Shown one piece after another: positions 13,901 to 25,230 of a stretch of 64,000 nucleotides of DNA; the first letter of the stretch is position 1; every line of letters starts with the position of its first letter. Origin of the DNA: Trichoplax adhaerens. Its lineage: Eukaryota; Placozoa; Uniplacotomia; Trichoplacea; Trichoplacidae. Location: positions 7,049,855-7,113,854 of the forward strand of contig NW_002060946.1 in assembly GCF_000150275.1 (NCBI RefSeq), in the 5' to 3' direction. The position numbers and the translations under genes were made by a program. The notes under the pieces are model-generated. The model was not told where the DNA came from and made no database searches. It worked only from the letters and a program-made list of their open reading frames with translations.

Positions 13901-16900
13901 CCTGGTGGATAGTCAACATTTATAACGCAATTGCTGAGCTACTAAGAATTTTAGAAAGTGACTATAGCTTCTTTAATAATATCAAAAGCCAATAACGTAT
14001 TGCATTCTAGAACTCTTTACTTAAGATTATATATATCGATTGAATGTTATACACTTATGAGGATACATACTCAATGCTGCTAGCATTTGCTTGGGTAGAG
14101 ACTGATGTTGTCAGTATGTTTGTTAATAAGATTGAAGGTGGAGAGCTATTTACGGTGTTTTGACTTTGCAATAATTGGCAACTGATCGAAGACATGGAGC
14201 AAATGTTTGTCTGTTTGATCGTTGATTCAGGAACAGGTGATAGACTCGTAGAAACAGCTTGCAATGTCCTGGCATTAGTCAGATTTGTTGTACTATCATT
14301 TGGATGGTTTGCAACGGAATCTGCAGTTGATATGGCAACTTTTAAACTGCTGGCTAGGGGTTGTGAAGAAGATACCGAAAATTCAGCTACTCCATTCTTT
14401 TGACTGCTTTCAATAGTGAGTAAAATATCTCTGTTGCTATTACTTGCAGAAGCTGCTGGAATGACTACAGTGGCATTAATATTAGTGTTCGAAGGCAGTA
14501 TAGAATCGAAAATACTAATTCCACTATAAACTGAGGTCGCCGCTACTGCTTCGTTGATTCCTGAAGAAGAAGTTAATGTACCTTTAACAGATAGTGATGC
14601 CATCCAATTTGTCATTACTTCTGAAGCCGATGTTTCTACATATATTTCTGATGTACTTGCTACCCCATCAGGAAGAGATACAGAGGTTGTTGTCGTACTC
14701 ATTATTAGAGTAGAAATGGATACACTCATTTCATAAGAGTAATAAATAGATTCTGACCATGACACTTGAGTCATTAAGCTTGGAGATAGAATGTCACTTG
14801 AAAGATTTATGGAATCATCGATGGTTTCTTTCGTGAATAAGATAGTATCGTGCAATATTGTTGTTGATTCAAGCTGTAATGATTGCACGGTATTTATTGG
14901 AGACAAGAGTACGTTTGAAAGCAATAGAGAATTGCTAAGCATTTCTTTCGAAGAGAGAATGCCATTAAGAAACATCGATGTACTAATATTATCAGGTAAA
15001 GCTAAATTAGTGATAGAAGTAGATTCAGATAGGGATGATTGAACTAAATTTGAAGATGAGATGGAATATTCGTATGTCGAGGAATCATAGAGTGATTCAC
15101 TTGATAGAGTAGTATCAAGCGAATTAGTTGTACTTGAATTATTGGTAGCTGAAATATAATTTTAATTCAAATTAGATATTGCAAAATATACGTAAGGCAC
15201 CTTACAGAAATTAATTTTTCATTAGCTCGTTATTGTCTGATATGCTTATAAAAATACTGAAGAAATTATGCCTAGATGCGATAGGAATGGTATAATTTAC
15301 TTTCATCAATGGTAAAATTATACTGAGATAGCAAAATTATTAAATATTACATCTCTAGAATATCTTAATCAAACGCAGTAATTTAGCAACTTTAAGAGAA
15401 TAAAAAAGTTCAAGCATTTCCCAAATTATTAGTGTCAAGGGTTTAATAATCGCTTATAATGTCTTACTCGTAGAATGCATTGCTTCTGAACTTGAAAATA
15501 ATAAAATTAGGATAAAGGTTGGAATTGAAAGAGAAGGAAATTTAAGTTAATATAGAGTATTAAAGCGATACGAAACTTTATCTCCAAAACCTAGTGGAGA
15601 AGATCTCGTAGTACGGAAAACGTTTGGCGTTCAGAATAATCAAATTCTACGATGCGGCCTGTTAGGATGATCTATCTACATTTAATTTTCTATATTCCGT
15701 TATTTCAGAATTCATGTAGATGAAATGACTAGCAGACAGATTCATTTAGATAGCTTTCTATATGTTTAGAATCTACAGTATATGGACACATTGATAGGAT
15801 ATCATTATAAGATATTACTCACCTTGTAAAACTACTGTAGATCGCTACGTCTCAATTTAACATTCATATGCTAAGATACGTGTATATAGTACTTAAAGGC
15901 ACGAAACATAGCATCATATGCTAGGTAGTCCTATCAATCGATAAATGGAATAGATTCCATGGGTTTTGATATCGAGTATTAAGATGCTGGTAGTAATATT
16001 TCGATGTTCTGTAGTCAACTCGAAGTTGCAATCACTTTTAATTGCATTTATCAATAATAGCTAATTTGTGGCCATCAGGTAAATATATGTCACAGTACGA
16101 ACTACCGTTTAAAACTGAATGACTAAAATTAGTGAATTAACATTTATATATGGTAATAACTATTAACGGCTTACAGCAAGAACCACGGCAGTTTTTTATT
16201 TGTTACCGTAAATTATGCTGCACTGTAGCAGGAGTTGTTATATAGTAACTGATGTTGATTGATCACAGTGCTATGTCTTGTGGTGCTTGTGATTAAGGGA
16301 TATTGAATCCCTGAAACTTTAAAGATTTGTTTTACGTTATCTTTGTCACGAAACTGGTTTGTGACAATATGTTATCTGTTTCTTTCATTAGTGAAATATT
16401 TCCATTCAAACTATATGCTCTGCTAGAAGAACTGTCCTGTAACCGGCTGTATCCCCGATATTCTCGTAAAGATGAATTAGATTAACGTTTTGATTAAGAT
16501 TTCATGCGCGTTCTCGACATGAATAACGTAATACTCTACAGGAAGATAGATTATTGCAATCGATCATAATTTCTATTTTAGGTATTCTTAATAGCAACTT
16601 ACATAATTCGCATAATGTGCGTGCATCACTGCTACAAGAGCGAGTTTTCCATTTCCAGCTGCTACCAATATATTCGATAACGACACATCGATATCCGGCA
16701 ACGTTAGGCTCGTCGGTGTCCCAATTTGTATAATTTCCGGTAGACTTATTCAGGCTCAGCCATACAAAATCATTTGGGCCATTTAAGTTATGAACATCAT
16801 ATAAATCTAACCAGTAAATTTTATTTGTAAGCACTTCAGAAGTAGCAGCAGCTAATCGTTGCGAAGAGTTTAGGGTAACCACATTTCCGCCTATGTTTGC

Positions 16901-17007
16901 ACAAAAACTCTCAGAATCAGCAAATGAACGCTGGCCATAATTTTCTATTCCGTAGCATAACCCTTCAAACAAGACGTAATTAGGTGGACAAATCGGTACT
17001 GTTGCAG
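4401..17007 (-). CDS. Gene A: CTLD/mucin-stalk adhesion G-protein-coupled receptor (multi-exon)
   Basis: Predicted cell-surface receptor: extracellular C-type lectin-like domain, Ser/Thr-rich stalk, GAIN domain with GPS autoproteolysis site, seven-helix bundle and short tail. Exons in transcript order, bounded by GT-AG sites with matching phases: 16603-17007, 14071-15148, 13826-13901, 13562-13738, 12065-12133, 10853-10961, 10470-10664, 9730-9815, 9118-9372, 8622-8725, 8043-8148, 7659-7809, 7495-7561, 6010-6076, 5587-5684, 5316-5442, 5099-5166 (contains the N gap), 4868-4960, 4586-4661, 4401-4465 (stop TAA). The exon after 9730-9815 is in frame only if that exon ends at a GC donor. Exon lengths are the same in gene B and mostly the same in gene C. 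The family assignment rests on GPS ([13 protein letters not shown]) and 7TM signatures ([30 protein letters not shown]). The signal-peptide exon was not found; one more exon probably lies at 20723-20805. Splice sites are hand-called. Confidence 0.85.
5099..8725 (-). CDS. Gene A exons: seven-transmembrane domain
   Basis: Eight exons encode the bundle. TM1 is 8622-8725 (TITFICSGTSIIALFMSIVI). TM2 is 8043-8148 (HINLALAMLLSQIGIILTG). TM3 is 7659-7809 (CCKILAITLHMLLLSMFSWM, then AEGIHLYLKV). TM4 is 7495-7561 (PIVTVGVAVGIGFDRYG). TM5 starts at 6010-6076 ([19 protein letters not shown]) and continues in 5587-5684 (VNFLVMILVLRVTANKSG). TM6 and most of TM7 are 5316-5442 ([27 protein letters not shown]). 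The end of TM7 is 5099-5166, mostly hidden by Ns. The conserved Cys pair of TM3 and ECL2 (CCKI and CWLS) is present. Every donor and acceptor seen here is GT-AG. Confidence 0.88.
5109..5158. other. Assembly gap (50 N)
   Basis: Fifty Ns inside the gene A exon for the end of TM7. Gene B needs 42 bp there, of which gene A shows the two edges, so the gap is of placeholder size. A lone N also occurs at 564. Confidence 0.95.
9118..9372 (-). CDS. Gene A exon: GPS autoproteolysis motif
   Basis: An 85-codon exon, phase 0 to phase 0. It has the four GPS cysteines (ICEV, SGCSV, HCRC) and GNWSDSGC, then [13 protein letters not shown]. The HL-T tripeptide needed for self-cleavage in adhesion GPCRs is present, so cleavage between L and T, leaving THFAILM as the tethered agonist, is expected from family knowledge. 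The acceptor in gene A is accag at 9373-9374; the acceptor used 12 bp earlier in gene B is lost here (AG to AA), and the two give the same phase. Confidence 0.88.
9730..13901 (-). CDS. Gene A exons: GAIN-domain region
   Basis: Six phase-consistent exons: 13826-13901 (VTYIPTTVTPYASNIS), 13562-13738 (59 codons, TILTNLQKALDTNGTINSDD), 12065-12133 (LGILTSKHNLNAWRK), 10853-10961 (ADILNVTDKVSKDVGHVLAV), 10470-10664 (ends SLTLPPSHLATEI) and 9730-9815 (DNVIVSISAYKSLQ). All are alignable to gene C despite strong divergence, which supports them as coding. In adhesion GPCRs the part before the GPS folds as a GAIN domain; assigning these exons to it is by position and weak pattern. The 58-bp reading of the 12065 exon is out of phase; the acceptor 11 bp upstream restores the frame in A, B and C alike. 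Confidence 0.72.
12656..12681. repeat. (ATTA)n microsatellite
   Basis: Perfect tetranucleotide run in a gene A intron; gene B has only a short remnant near 39991. Confidence 0.9.
14071..15148 (-). CDS. Gene A exon: Ser/Thr-rich mucin-like stalk
   Basis: One 1078-bp exon, open throughout and bounded by a tatatttcag acceptor and a gtatgt donor. It encodes about 359 residues dominated by Ser, Thr, Ile and Val with scattered Asn-X-Ser/Thr sites, and no recognisable fold. The composition suggests an O-glycosylated spacer between the lectin-like and GAIN domains (inference). It starts in phase 1 and ends with GA, completed by the G of the next exon, which matches genes B and C. Unlike gene B it carries no tandem peptide repeat. 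Plus-strand ORFs over it are antisense shadows. Confidence 0.8.
16088..16366 (+). mobile_element. TGTCAC-family element with internal deletion
   Basis: 279 bp, TGTCACAGTACG to GGTTTGTGACA. It matches the two ends of the 36736 element but lacks about 290 bp of its middle, including the TATA region. Flanks ATATA and ATATG (one mismatch). It is absent from the corresponding gene B intron near 44400. Confidence 0.72.
16603..17007 (-). CDS. Gene A exon: C-type lectin-like domain
   Basis: A 405-bp exon with phase 1 at both ends, so it can be gained or lost as a module. It begins at CPPNYVLFEGLCYG and ends at TLCELC. Six CTLD cysteines are visible (CP, LCYG, FCANIGG, YRCVV, RSCSS, TLCE), with a YWLDLYD segment where a WIG motif usually sits. 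The EPN tripeptide of mannose-type calcium site 2 is present (DTDEPNVAGYRC). The WND that normally follows is replaced by WKWKTRSC, so calcium-dependent sugar binding is uncertain. The acceptor is ctttag at 17008-17009 and the donor gtaagt at 16597-16602. Confidence 0.88.
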
Positions 17008-20000
17008 CTAAAGTGGTATCAAAAATGGAATTCAAATTAGTATATCTAACATTGATCAGTGATTTTGCAAACATTAGCTAATTGATAGGTACCGTAATCG
17101 ATCAAATGATACTATACTATTTTATATTAAAACCCATGGTACATTTTTGTGATGAGAAGTCATAATTATAAATGTAAATCATATACAAGTAGCTGGATAT
17201 GGATCCTAATTGGCACAACAACTGCGATATTTAGAAATCATCTAAGTTTCGATTTGAACAAGCTCAAATTATGATGAGACAGCAATATAATCGCGAAATG
17301 ATCTAAAGAACACAACGTAAGGCGAAAATTAAAATTAAAGTAATACATTATATTTACAGTTGAAATGCATAATTAAATAAGAGTCCACTTGGATTTTAAC
17401 TGAAGGTAATAAATGAACTAATTCTAAAAAAATATACTGACAATAGTCGCTTATTGGCCTGCTAGTATTATTAAAATGTAACTTAGCTGTTAATAAAATA
17501 ACCAGCATTCTATTCAAACTGTCTGTGTCTACTCTTCTAATTTGATTCGCAATAGTTAATCATACATGATTATTAACTTGTGATAGAAGCTGTCGGGTGT
17601 AATGTAAAATAATTTTAATAATTTTAATTTTGAACGAATACGAAGCATTTCTTGCATCATCTACTTTGAACGATGCTAGCCAACTATGAAAAGCATAAAT
17701 TGCATAAGCCAGGCGTTGATACTGTTATTGACGAAAAACTTTAATTTTTTACGTATTGGATAAAATCAATCTGCATAGCTTTCATGTGATTAAAATAATT
17801 GGAAAGAATGTCTACTAAGGTTATAGAATTTATATTTAAGTGTATTTACAAAAGAAGCAATCATCCCAATCAATATACCTGCATTAGTTAAATATCTTGA
17901 GCGTTTTACGATCCATATCGTTAATAGCTAAATATAAATCGAAATAAACAACACGTTAATATGAGACAATTTACACTATTATTGCATGAATACTCGATAT
18001 TAGTATTGCTCTACACTGTATAGCTGCTATGGCAATCATGTTCTCGAATTTTTAAATGCATGAAAGCTATAAAGTGACTATATATTAAAAATAGCAAATT
18101 TGTCTCGATGATTCATTCACTTAAATGAATGTTAAATAAAACTAATCTCTATCTCTATCATATTTATATATAGCATCTGGTTCGATATTAATGAGTCGGC
18201 AGAGTTTTAAATTGGTTTCAATAAGACTATTCAATTTCAAGGTGTAATAACTGAAAAAATATTCAATGAAACGTTGTTCTTCTTGCATTCAGACGAATGT
18301 CTAGGATAATTTAAAAAATTAGATTTTAATTTCTTTATAAGACTGGTATATTTTTTGTCCTCCTAATGTTATTAATGTTGTTAGCAAATGAAATCTTAAT
18401 GCATGCATAATATTAGTTTCCACCAACAGCTGATACGTAATATTGTAGAGCTAGAAGTCTTGACTATCAATCATTTTTGTGATAAAATTTCATATTGGCT
18501 TACAATTGTAAGTCGAAATTCAAATAATAAATGGCTTTGACTACAAACTAGTTAAAATAAAACAATTCCGGAACGAATATAAAAATAGTTATTGGATCTA
18601 TATTTCATATTATATTTCTATTAAACTAAGACCTATGATTATCTGTTTTGCAGCTAGAGAGTTCTCAATATAATTAAAAGCTTCCAAGAATGGCTTTACC
18701 AGTAATTAATAGGTATTACATCCAATGTAGCTTCCCTACTATGTGGTTAAATTAAAAGTTATTTAAGAAAATCTGAAGTAAAAATGCGTTGAGTTAGACA
18801 CTAGCGGGAGATTATCCTTGATAACTTTTTAAATTAAGTATCTTAATACTTTGCAATAATTTATAACTCACGCTTAGTTCTCAAAATCAATTGATATTTC
18901 AAGATTATGGCATATTAACAAAACGTTATTATGAAGCCTTCTATAGAACGAGCTACTAATCACTTTGAAACTAGATGAACTGGACATGTTTTTGTAAATT
19001 CAACTTCTCCGAAAGATGTAGGACTCTAGCAGGATTATGATCTAACTAAGTATTGCCTGCCGATATCTCTAGGGTTAATACTAATGGTTGAATACGATAT
19101 TCGCAGACAGGCCGTTTACTATTAACATGATAAGAGCGCTTGTATGCAGGAGAAATAAGTACATTAAATAAAACCAAACTTAGCTCTAGTAAACTACTTT
19201 ATTTGTGACTTTCTATCCATAAAATTTCTATCAAAGTCTGCAGATTGAAATTAGTATTCACATTATCGACTACATTAATTTCAAAAGAATACAAAAAATT
19301 TGAATAATAGTATTTTAATATCAGCACCTCCATCTGAAGATATTATGAAACACCCTATTATTATTTAAACTGTTAGCAAATTAATTAACTTTGACAGATA
19401 ACTGTTCCCAAGGGAATATTTTCGAGAATAATAGTGGGCAAGATCTGAAATTTCATGAATAAACTTAGTTTTAGCCCCAAAATTACGTTACTCTAGCATT
19501 ATGACATGGTACAGTTAAGGCTATATACGGTTGAATAACTGAATCAACTGCTATTAGGGTACTAACGCAAATTAATCGTGATATTCAACAAGAACAAGAG
19601 ACAGCTTTCGAAATTTAAATGAAATCTATTAATAGCGTAACATACGCATAGTAACGAAATTATGATAAAATAAATATTTGATCTGCTACCATTTACTCAT
19701 TCTTTGCGAAATCGTGCAACATCAATCAGCTCAGACTGAAATAGATTCATTTTTGTATCTCTTTTATTCTCTAACATAACTGATTAAGAAAGCAAGTTTT
19801 TATCGAGGCCTTTTGGTCGTCATTATTCTTACTTTTGTAATTTTCTTTCAAGCAATAAGCTATTATACTAGTTAATTCATTGTTAGATATAATGCTTTGT
19901 ATACGGCAACATTGAAGCCCTATCTACATCAACATTTCCATAAACTGTATTACTTGGCAAAGTAGTGCTGTAGCAATACAGCTTTTAAATGTTGTTAACT

Positions 20001-20722
20001 TTATAGCGCTTATGGTCCAGTAGTTAATGTACATACTGTGATTATTCGATGAGTTTTCGGTGGTGTAGATAGTGTATTTAGTATTTAATAAGCACGATAC
20101 AATTTTTAATTGAGAAGGACTATTTCGGTAGGCTGGCCATGTAGACAAGTAAAAATTAGAAGCAAAAAATAAAGGAAGCCAATAAAGAAAAAGTAGTAAT
20201 TTCGAGCTTAAAACCAATAAAAAATATCACGTCTAAGACAATCGATTTGAAAAATAATTTTAGGATTGGATATTAACAGCAAATTTTCTATCCATATACG
20301 TATGACTAATTTTCTTCGTGTACATATTTAATCTGACATTTTCGTAGTACGATCAGAACCATATGGTAAATCCTCCAACGATAGCGATTGATATGTAGCG
20401 TTTTAGTGCATTAAATATTTTTATTGGCAGTATTTTACAGTATTAAAACCTCTATAAATGAACCATTTAAGAATTAATAATTAGTAAATATGCCATACAG
20501 GACAAACTCTAATGTATTTGTATTGCGCACATTGATTCAGAAATAACTTTTTCGATAACTGCTAAAATTAGAGTCCACACATTGCACTTGATGATCAACC
20601 TCATACTGATATTACTATTATCGAAGCGATTATTTCGGTAAATTCATGTAGGCGATTTTTCGATACACGAATATATTATCAAAAATGACCGATAGTTCCT
20701 TCTTAATTTTGTTCAGACTTAC
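17008..20722. other. Long 5' intron of gene A
   Basis: 3.7 kb between the CTLD exon and the conserved 83-bp exon, matched by 44992-48330 in gene B with many indels. No further exon was identified. An ORF at 19924-20217 has a hydrophobic start but is broken in unit B. Confidence 0.5.
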
Positions 20723-20805
20723 CAATACCATATAGTGATGAGTTTTCGAGGAAAGTTGATATATTAAGACCATGATTTAATCTAAATCGGTCGGAGATAT
20801 AATAA
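20723..20805 (-). CDS. Probable additional 5' exon of gene A
   Basis: An 83-bp segment bounded by a tttaag acceptor and a gtaagt donor, conserved at the same length and phase in gene B (48331-48413). In frame it reads ISDRFRLNHGLNISTFLENS and ends in phase 1, which fits the CTLD exon start. I do not recognise the domain. No exon with a clear signal peptide was found further upstream. Confidence 0.45.
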
Positions 20806-23329
20806 CTTAAAAATAATTGGTCAGCTAAGTCATAAAATTACTCTAGCAGCGGTTTGCAATAAATACACGAGTGTTGTTCCTGACGGTATGCCAGGCTATT
20901 CTTAAATAGTGGAGAAAACCAATGATAAACAGTTGACTATTGTTAAGTGATTACAGTTAATTATTATGCTATTCGGCTATTCTACGAATGTAAGGGCTTA
21001 TAATTTTTATCTATATATATTAAATTCATGAAATAATGCAATAATTAGATATCCTTATTCCCTTTGCACTTTATGTTAATGCATGTTATTTATAAATGGT
21101 TACTTTTAATTATTGTCAATTGACCTATTTGATATGCCATAATATTCAAAATTTGTTTATTTAATGCAGTCAGCTCTTTATTTGCAGATAACCTTTGTTT
21201 TTTTAATACTGTGCTGTAATTACTAGAAATAAATTTGTTTTATTAATTTCATAATATAATAATTTGGAGACATGAATTGTATATTCAAATTGGATCCAGT
21301 TTATGGCAAAGATAAACAAAATATTATTCACAAGTTTGCAAGATGACCAGTAGTAAATGAAAACCTTTATTATTAATATCCATAAATTAAACATTATCAC
21401 CACTTCTACCTTATAATGTTGACTGATGGCTTAAGAATGGGATCATACGTCATATATACTATAAAAGATCATATTAAAAGCATTAAATTACATGCAGTGC
21501 GAATAATTTAACAATCATACAAATATTGTCAAATAAGCCAAATGATCTTAGTTTGATGGATAGATTTAATTAGGTGGATAGGTCTATGCATGCACTATAA
21601 TTTTCGCCATATGCCAGCAGCGTATTTTATGCAGCTTATTTCCTGCTACTAAGCTTCCATTATACCGTCATTTTTTTGAATATGACCTAAATAAAGTGTA
21701 ATATAGATATCAGCATTATAACCAATCAAATAGTTTCACAGATTAAGTGCTTGTAGAATGTGACTACTGTAATATCAGGTATTAAAGTATTATCACCTTA
21801 GTCGAATGATTAATGTAAAGTTTAATTACGAATATCAGTCCCCTAAAATATCCAATTAGAATATTTAATCTACGTTGCTTTGGCACCTTAACGTCAAAAT
21901 ATTATCCAATTCCAAAGCCGGAATCAATAATCTTATTATCAGTAGCAGTATAAATAAAATTAGCAATTAAATATATAATTGTAGAATAGCTTAAAGTCAT
22001 TTTATAATATCAGTATTACTCTATACAGCAATAAAATCTCATTTTCATACGTAGATTGTATTGTTACCCTAAATATTTAATCTACATGCATTATTAAAAT
22101 CTGTACGGTTTTGAAGATTGAATAGACAAAGCAGATAAACGCTATAGAAAATGGTATTTACCTCATTAATTAACCAATAGTGATATTTCAACGAGACACA
22201 GTAAATTTTTTTTTCATTTATATGATATAGAGTCTCTAATTATATTCACTATCAGCATCATTCCAGTTATATATTATTCATTGATTAATTTCATTAATTG
22301 TAGCAGAACATCGTTACAAATCTCCTGTTATGAAAGTTACTTAATATCAATAGTAAATTGTCTATTTTCATATTTATTAAATTATATCATATTTCAAATA
22401 TATTATCTCATGGAAGAGTCTTTTTGTATCTATTTCAACAATACACTACTTCGTTAATTTTTAATTTTTTTATAGAAGTTGACTATTTAAGTTAGATCAT
22501 AACACCAATTAAAATCTAAGAATTTCGTCAAGATGATATTTACACAAGCCTATTTTTAATACCTTATAATATGTCTACGAGGCAAATAATTTTAGTGTAG
22601 AGATCTTTTTGGTACCAGAATTCCCTCAATATTCACACGTGTTATAGTCAAATAGAAGCTATAGCCGATTTCAAGGTGGATAGTTGGTGCCTATACCAAT
22701 ATTGCTCTTCATCAATTACATTAAATCGTAATTGTATTAGCAGTTCAAGTTTGTTTAAAAATATGCACACTTAACACAATTATCTAACTTATTCATATAC
22801 CTTCTTACTGTCCCAAAAAGGTGACTGTTACTATTTTGATAAATAAACAAGGCTAACTACGTGATATAGCAACTGGAAGTGGAATTTTAAGATTAAGATC
22901 CTAGATTTTATATCACTAAAACCGATTATCAGTACATAAAAAAGAGGTAGTTTAAGACCAATCAGTCTCTTCATAATAACTAAATCAACTAATTTGTAGG
23001 AAGACGTAAAAAATTAGTTTGATAGTCGTCTCAGATTTTATAATTTTTTTAGTAATTTCTTTTCATGTCTTGTTTTATTTGAATAAAATTCTTATATACG
23101 AGTAAAAGGGCATAAAATTAGCCCGAATTGTATTTAATTTATCAACAGCATTATACTATACCTAAATAGGTCCACTATCTGGAAAACATTGAATCCACAG
23201 ATATGCTTAATTTAGTTGACTATAACAATAACACATAAAGTAGAGTGGGCGTAAATTGCTAGTAGTGAACCATCTCATACTGGTAGTAAATGCATGGTAA
23301 TAATTATCCACAGGAAAATTTTACGAAAT
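20806..23329. other. Upstream region of gene A
   Basis: Noncoding-looking DNA aligned to 48414-50849. The best-conserved patch is 21061-21180, possibly regulatory. Further 5' exons, including the signal peptide, may lie here but were not found. Confidence 0.4.
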
Positions 23330-23334
23330 AGCAA

Positions 23335-23595
23335 TGTTACGGATTTACTAGCGTTTCTGTATCTAACTATATGATTTCTTGTATTGCATTCATATCGGTT
23401 TTACTGCAACCTTATCAGAGCTTAACGGCACTAGTTCTGTTCCGTACTAGATCAGTATAGGTACTGTATTGTACAGTGTATAAGGTGGTAAGAAATCAGA
23501 ATAAAGGTAGATATTCACGTGGAAACTTAGCTGCCGATCTCGCTTCAGTTGATTGAGAGCATACCAAAAATCAGACGCTATCGTTACCACTAACA
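23335..23595 (+). mobile_element. Short TG...CA element with 5-bp target duplication
   Basis: 261 bp, TGTTACGG to CCACTAACA, flanked by perfect AGCAA copies (23330-23334 and 23596-23600). Unit B has the empty site AACAA at 50850-50854. The ends form an imperfect inverted repeat of about 20 bp. Contains GTATAAGG and AATAAAG, so a very short LTR is possible. Orientation tentative. Confidence 0.65.
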
Positions 23596-24505
23596 AGCAA
23601 GGATATACGAGCATCAAATAAAATTTTCGGACATTTATTTTATAGATTAACTCACTCAGATAATGTTACAGTAGTAATCATTTACTGTTTGAACTAAAAA
23701 TCATTGTTCTAGAAGCTATTTTGCCTTGCCGACTAGTTCTACTAATTGTATTGCTCACATTTAAGGAAAATCATTAATTGACGTCTGCAATAGAAATTAA
23801 AAGAATGGTAAAATATTTGTTATAACTTTATATTAAGCATACATATCACTAATGCATATAATACACAATTACACATCATAACACCTTATCATCTGTAATG
23901 ACATTCGGTATAGTGAGGCTACTATGCTCTGATAAGGCATACAGTGAAATTTATCTGTAACCAATCATCGGATTAATATTGTATAGTCTTTAGTGTTATG
24001 GCTGCTAGACCACTTATAAGAATGAAACGTGTAAGCAAAGCGAGTTTTATGAATTTACAGTACAGAATTACAGCAAATTTACGCTAATTCTAAGGCTAGA
24101 AGTATCTGATTTCTTAAGTGCATCATACAACTTTTGAAATATAAATTCTATCGTTACATTTCGGTTATTGCTATATTTAATTTCTTTCGAAATAACTTAT
24201 TTGGAATAAAAAACAAAATATTTCCGATAATTTCACTTCCGCAAATGGTTCACTTCCCACAGCCTTAGATACTAAGATAACAATTCTCCAAAAAAATAAA
24301 TTATTGATGAATTTAGCTTGTTATTGCGGCTTTACTACCGGAAATTATCAACTTTTGGCATTTTTAGAAGCTATGTATCTGAACGTGACCGTATGCGAAG
24401 TCGGTCATTTTGCAAACTGCCCGTACACATAAACTTCGAGTGCTTATAACGTAGTCAACATTGAACTTCTTCCCTTCAGAATATTATTTAATCTAGATAT
24501 AATAC

Positions 24506-25067
24506 TGTAATGTAACTTAGTATTGTGATTGTAGACTGTTGGCCATGTTTAGTATAATGTACGTTAGCGTAACTTCTACATTTATCCTAAGAGATATTTG
24601 GTAGCCATAACTATTGACTGTAGTGGTATAGACTCTATGCTAGAGTACAGATGACTATATACAGTAAGGTGTTGAGTTACGAATAAGGTTATAGGTAAAA
24701 ATAGAACCGTCAATTATATATTAGGATATGGTTAATTCATTGTACTTTGGCTGATGTGAATAATGTCTACGTAAATACTGTAGTCGTATCCATATCGGAT
24801 TAATGATGGTCCGCAGTAGAATAGTCTTACTAAGAATTATTTTACTATGTGTAAAATAAGGTAAAAGGTTACCATGCAGATTGTAGCTGCGAATGCTACA
24901 AAAAGTATAAAAGCATGCAACTTTAGATTATTCTGTTAGTTCGTTGTAGAAGTCTTTAGTAGTAGTATTCGGCTAAAGTAGAGCTGTGTGTACTTAATCT
25001 TTGTATAAGATCCAATAAAGCCCTTATTTTTCTAAAATTTGGAATTTCGTGATCGATATATATCACA
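24506..25067 (+). mobile_element. Solo LTR, family 1, copy 1
   Basis: 562 bp from TGTAATGTAACTTAG to TATATATCACA, flanked by a perfect 5-bp direct repeat AATAC (24501-24505 and 25068-25072). Contains a TATA motif (gtataaaagc) and AATAAAG near the 3' end, the usual order in an LTR. The paralogous locus in unit B holds a single uninterrupted AATAC at 51506-51510. Confidence 0.85.
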
Positions 25068-25230
25068 AATACATAAATTCTGAAACAGCTTATTCCCATC
25101 AGGTGAAATACGGTTTCACTATTAAGAAACAACGGATCAAAAGTATTTACTTCAGTAAATCCTTTCTATTTATACATAAAGCCATATTGATGTTTTTAAA
25201 TAATTAACCTCTTTTAAGTTAGAATTAACT

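Larger units (their letters stand above)
1145..25230 (+). repeat. Segmental duplication, unit A
   Basis: Homologous to 26675-51655 across exons, introns and flanks, interrupted by unit-specific insertions. Anchors: 1151 matches 26681 (CTACTTATTTAACTGAA), 4868 matches 30853, 16603 matches 44587, 21061 matches 48671 and 25180 matches 51600. Noncoding DNA has diverged clearly, so the event is not very recent. Confidence 0.8.

Noticed and set aside
14194-15042. Plus-strand ORFs across the gene A stalk exon
   Set aside because: They are antisense to a fully open, phase-consistent coding exon; Ser/Thr-rich coding strands often leave long antisense frames.
19924-20217. Minus-strand ORF with a signal-peptide-like start
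   Set aside because: It lacks a true ATG at the start, and the aligned gene B sequence near 47830 has an early stop, so coding constraint is not supported.
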